Source of the DNA: Stutzerimonas stutzeri SDM-LAC
GTDB lineage: Bacteria > Pseudomonadota > Gammaproteobacteria > Pseudomonadales > Pseudomonadaceae
Reading direction: 5' to 3'
DNA: 35,539 nucleotides
Assembly: GCF_000235745.1 (NCBI RefSeq)
Contig: NZ_AGSX01000132.1
Location: 1 to 35,539, forward strand
In this document: positions 32,714 through 35,539 of the stretch, piece by piece
Layout of the letters: each line of letters starts with the position of its first letter
Numbering within the stretch: the first letter of the stretch is position 1
The notes under the pieces: model-generated
Seen by the model: only the letters and a program-made list of their open reading frames with translations
Database searches by the model: none
What the model was told of the DNA's origin: nothing
Translations under genes and position numbers: made by a program

Positions 32714-33871
32714 ATGGCTGCACTTGAACTTTGTAACGTCCGCAAGAGCTATCCCGGCAGCAACCACGACACGCTGAAAGACATCGACCTGAAAATTGAC
32801 GATGGTGAGTTTCTGATCCTTGTCGGGCCGTCCGGCTGCGGTAAATCCACCTTGATGAACTGCATCGCAGGGCTGGAAGAGATCACCGGTGGCGAGATCC
32901 GCCTGGACGGCGGCGATATCAGCGGCGCCAGCCCGAAGGATCGCGACATCGCCATGGTGTTTCAGTCTTACGCCCTGTATCCGACCATGACCGTGCAGGA
33001 AAACATCGCCTTCGGCTTGAAGATGCGCAAAGTGCCTGCGTCGAAGATTGACGAGGAGGTTTCGCGTGTCGCCAAGCTGTTGCAGATCGAACACCTGCTC
33101 GGTCGCAAGCCCGCCCAACTGTCCGGCGGTCAGCAGCAACGCGTCGCCATGGGGCGGGCGCTGGCGCGGCGGCCGAAAATCTATCTGTTCGACGAGCCGC
33201 TTTCCAACCTCGATGCCAAGCTGCGGGTGGAAATGCGCACCGAAATCAAGCTGATGCATCAGCGCCTGAAGACCACCACGGTCTACGTCACCCATGACCA
33301 GATCGAGGCGATGACCCTGGGCGATAAGGTCGCCGTGATGAAGGACGGCATCGTCCAGCAGTTCGGCACGCCCAAGGATATATACAACAACCCGGCCAAC
33401 CTGTTTGTCGCGAGCTTTATCGGATCACCGCCGATGAACTTCATCCCGCTGCGTCTGAGCCGTCAGGCCGGTGGCTCGCGCGCACTGCTGGAGAGTGGCC
33501 AGGATCGCTGCGAGTTGCCGCTGCACCTGGCGGACGGGCAATCGCTGGAGGGCCGAGAGGTCATCGTTGGCATACGCCCGGAGCAGATCAGCGTCGGCAC
33601 TGAAGCAAATCTGCCTTCGCTACGTGCCGAAGTTCAGGTCATCGAGCCGACAGGGCCCGACACCATGATCTTCGTCAGCCTCAACCAGACCAAGGTCTGC
33701 TGCCGGTTGGCCCCCGACGCCGCGCCGAATCCCGGCGAGAGCCTGACGCTGCAATTCGAGCCTGAGAAGGTGCTGCTGTTCGATGCGCAGACCGGTGAAC
33801 GGCTGGGCGTTATGCCTGGAAACGACTCGTCCGGTCGCAACGGCACCATTACCCGATTGGTCGCGCGGTGA
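32714..33871 (+). CDS. gltK: Glucose ABC transporter ATP-binding protein GltK (MalK-type)
   Basis: This 385-residue ATPase energises glucose uptake with GltB, GltF and GltG (GtsD/UgpC/MalK family). Walker A is GPSGCGKSTL (about 37-46) and the Q-loop is AMVFQSYALYP. The signature is LSGGQQQRVAMGRAL (about 135-149), Walker B is IYLFDEPLSNLDAKL (about 156-170) and the H-loop is VTHDQIEAM. A C-terminal TOBE/regulatory domain (about 235-370) contains VIVGIRPEQISV. I chose ATG 32714 because TAGGAG lies upstream; an upstream frame would read into gltG. It is the last transporter gene, 236 bp before the porin. Some MalK-type ATPases serve several transporters, so maltose use is possible. Confidence 0.93.
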   Translation: MAALELCNVRKSYPGSNHDTLKDIDLKIDDGEFLILVGPSGCGKSTLMNCIAGLEEITGGEIRLDGGDISGASPKDRDIAMVFQSYALYPTMTVQENIAFGLKMRKVPASKIDEEVSRVAKLLQIEHLLGRKPAQLSGGQQQRVAMGRALARRPKIYLFDEPLSNLDAKLRVEMRTEIKLMHQRLKTTTVYVTHDQIEAMTLGDKVAVMKDGIVQQFGTPKDIYNNPANLFVASFIGSPPMNFIPLRLSRQAGGSRALLESGQDRCELPLHLADGQSLEGREVIVGIRPEQISVGTEANLPSLRAEVQVIEPTGPDTMIFVSLNQTKVCCRLAPDAAPNPGESLTLQFEPEKVLLFDAQTGERLGVMPGNDSSGRNGTITRLVAR

Positions 33872-35331
<1,460 letters not shown>

Positions 35332-35358
35332 TCGGTGCGATAGCCTAATTCGCTTAGA

Positions 35359-35414
35359 ACCTCCCGCCAGCCGAGGCCTCTACTAGCCATAGGTGCCGTG
35401 GCTGACCGGGAGGT
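35359..35414 (+). promoter_or_regulatory. Long inverted repeat covering the DUF1289 ribosome site
   Basis: ACCTCCCG (35359-35366) is the exact complement of CGGGAGGT (35407-35414), which contains the ribosome site of the next gene. Inside it, CAGCC (35368-35372) pairs with GGCTG (35400-35404). The resulting hairpin would hide the ribosome site in RNA. GGTTTT follows the stem, so a weak terminator for the porin transcript is an alternative. Confidence 0.45.
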
Positions 35415-35418
35415 GGTT

Positions 35419-35539
35419 TTGGGCGACAAGGCGAAGAACCCTTGCATCAGTATCTGCAAGCTCAAGGACAACATCTGCATCGGCTGCGGTCGCAGCCGGG
35501 ACGAGATGAAGGCATGGAAGGGCATGAAGAACAAGGAGC
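35419..35539 (+). CDS. DUF1289 cysteine-motif protein (3' end cut by window edge)
   Basis: The first 40 codons of a small DUF1289-family protein are visible. The cysteine pattern CISICKLKDNICIGCGRS (C-x3-C-x6-C-x2-C) followed by RDEMKAWKGM is the family signature and suggests an iron-sulfur or zinc site. TTG at 35419 is preferred because GGGAGG lies about five bases upstream. A GTG at 35413 overlaps that site and is less likely. The frame is open to the window edge. A hairpin may hide the ribosome site. Function of the family is unknown. Its presence here means the zwf-pgl-eda block that I recall near oprB in P. aeruginosa does not directly follow the porin. Confidence 0.8.
   Translation, partial: MGDKAKNPCISICKLKDNICIGCGRSRDEMKAWKGMKNKE

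Overview
The window reads as a high-GC gammaproteobacterial chromosome, most likely Pseudomonas in the broad sense, possibly the P. stutzeri (Stutzerimonas) group. From memory, the gene order from cyaB and trkH through a Cpx-like system, yciI/yciB, scpAB, gap/edd/glk/gltR/gtrS and a glucose ABC transporter matches the P. aeruginosa PAO1 region around PA3186-PA3217. The species is inferred and was not searched. I see no insertion sequence, prophage, CRISPR array, tRNA or rRNA.

Positions 1-6582 hold a sugar-acid catabolic island. It has a LysR regulator cut by the left edge, an FAH-superfamily AraD1/GguC-type protein, an alpha-ketoglutaric semialdehyde dehydrogenase, a second LysR regulator and an IlvD/Edd-family aldonate dehydratase. 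Together the three enzymes can form the lower non-phosphorylative (Weimberg-type) pentose route: pentonate to 2-keto-3-deoxypentonate to 2-oxoglutarate semialdehyde to 2-oxoglutarate. The sugar dehydrogenase, lactonase and transporter are not in the window. An EamA exporter follows (6613-7503).

Positions 7679-18047 are core-type genes: the membrane adenylate cyclase CyaB, a DUF962 protein, a DUF808 protein, a deaminase that looks like fungal cytosine deaminase, the potassium transporter TrkH, a YkgJ-type cysteine-cluster protein and a nitroreductase. A Cpx-like envelope-stress module (cpxR, cpxP-like, cpxS) carries a clear GTAAA-N6-GTAAA box. A membrane-anchored coiled-coil protein, YciI and YciB complete this part.

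Positions 18221-22667 form one rightward run: rnm (PHP family), yciO, trpS, scpA and scpB. RNA and tRNA functions are thus linked to the condensin accessory subunits.

Positions 22676-35331 are the glucose region. Divergent gap-mgsA and edd-glk-gltR-gtrS flank a perfect HexR-type operator (TTGT-N7-ACAA). Then come the glucose ABC transporter gltBFGK and a porin. The porin belongs to the LamB (maltoporin) family, not the OprB family expected at this place. Three of the uptake genes have a perfect AANAANAA Hfq/Crc motif at or near the ribosome binding site. The gltB promoter region holds nested perfect inverted repeats, and two 9-bp hairpins separate gltB from the permease genes. A DUF1289 gene is cut by the right edge.

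The main points of interest are regulatory: layered HexR, GltR and Crc-type control of sugar uptake, and a likely gap-mgsA transcription unit that would put methylglyoxal synthesis under glucose control. The Fcy1-like deaminase and the porin swap are the most notable protein-level observations. I did not find a convincing wholly new defence or mobile system.
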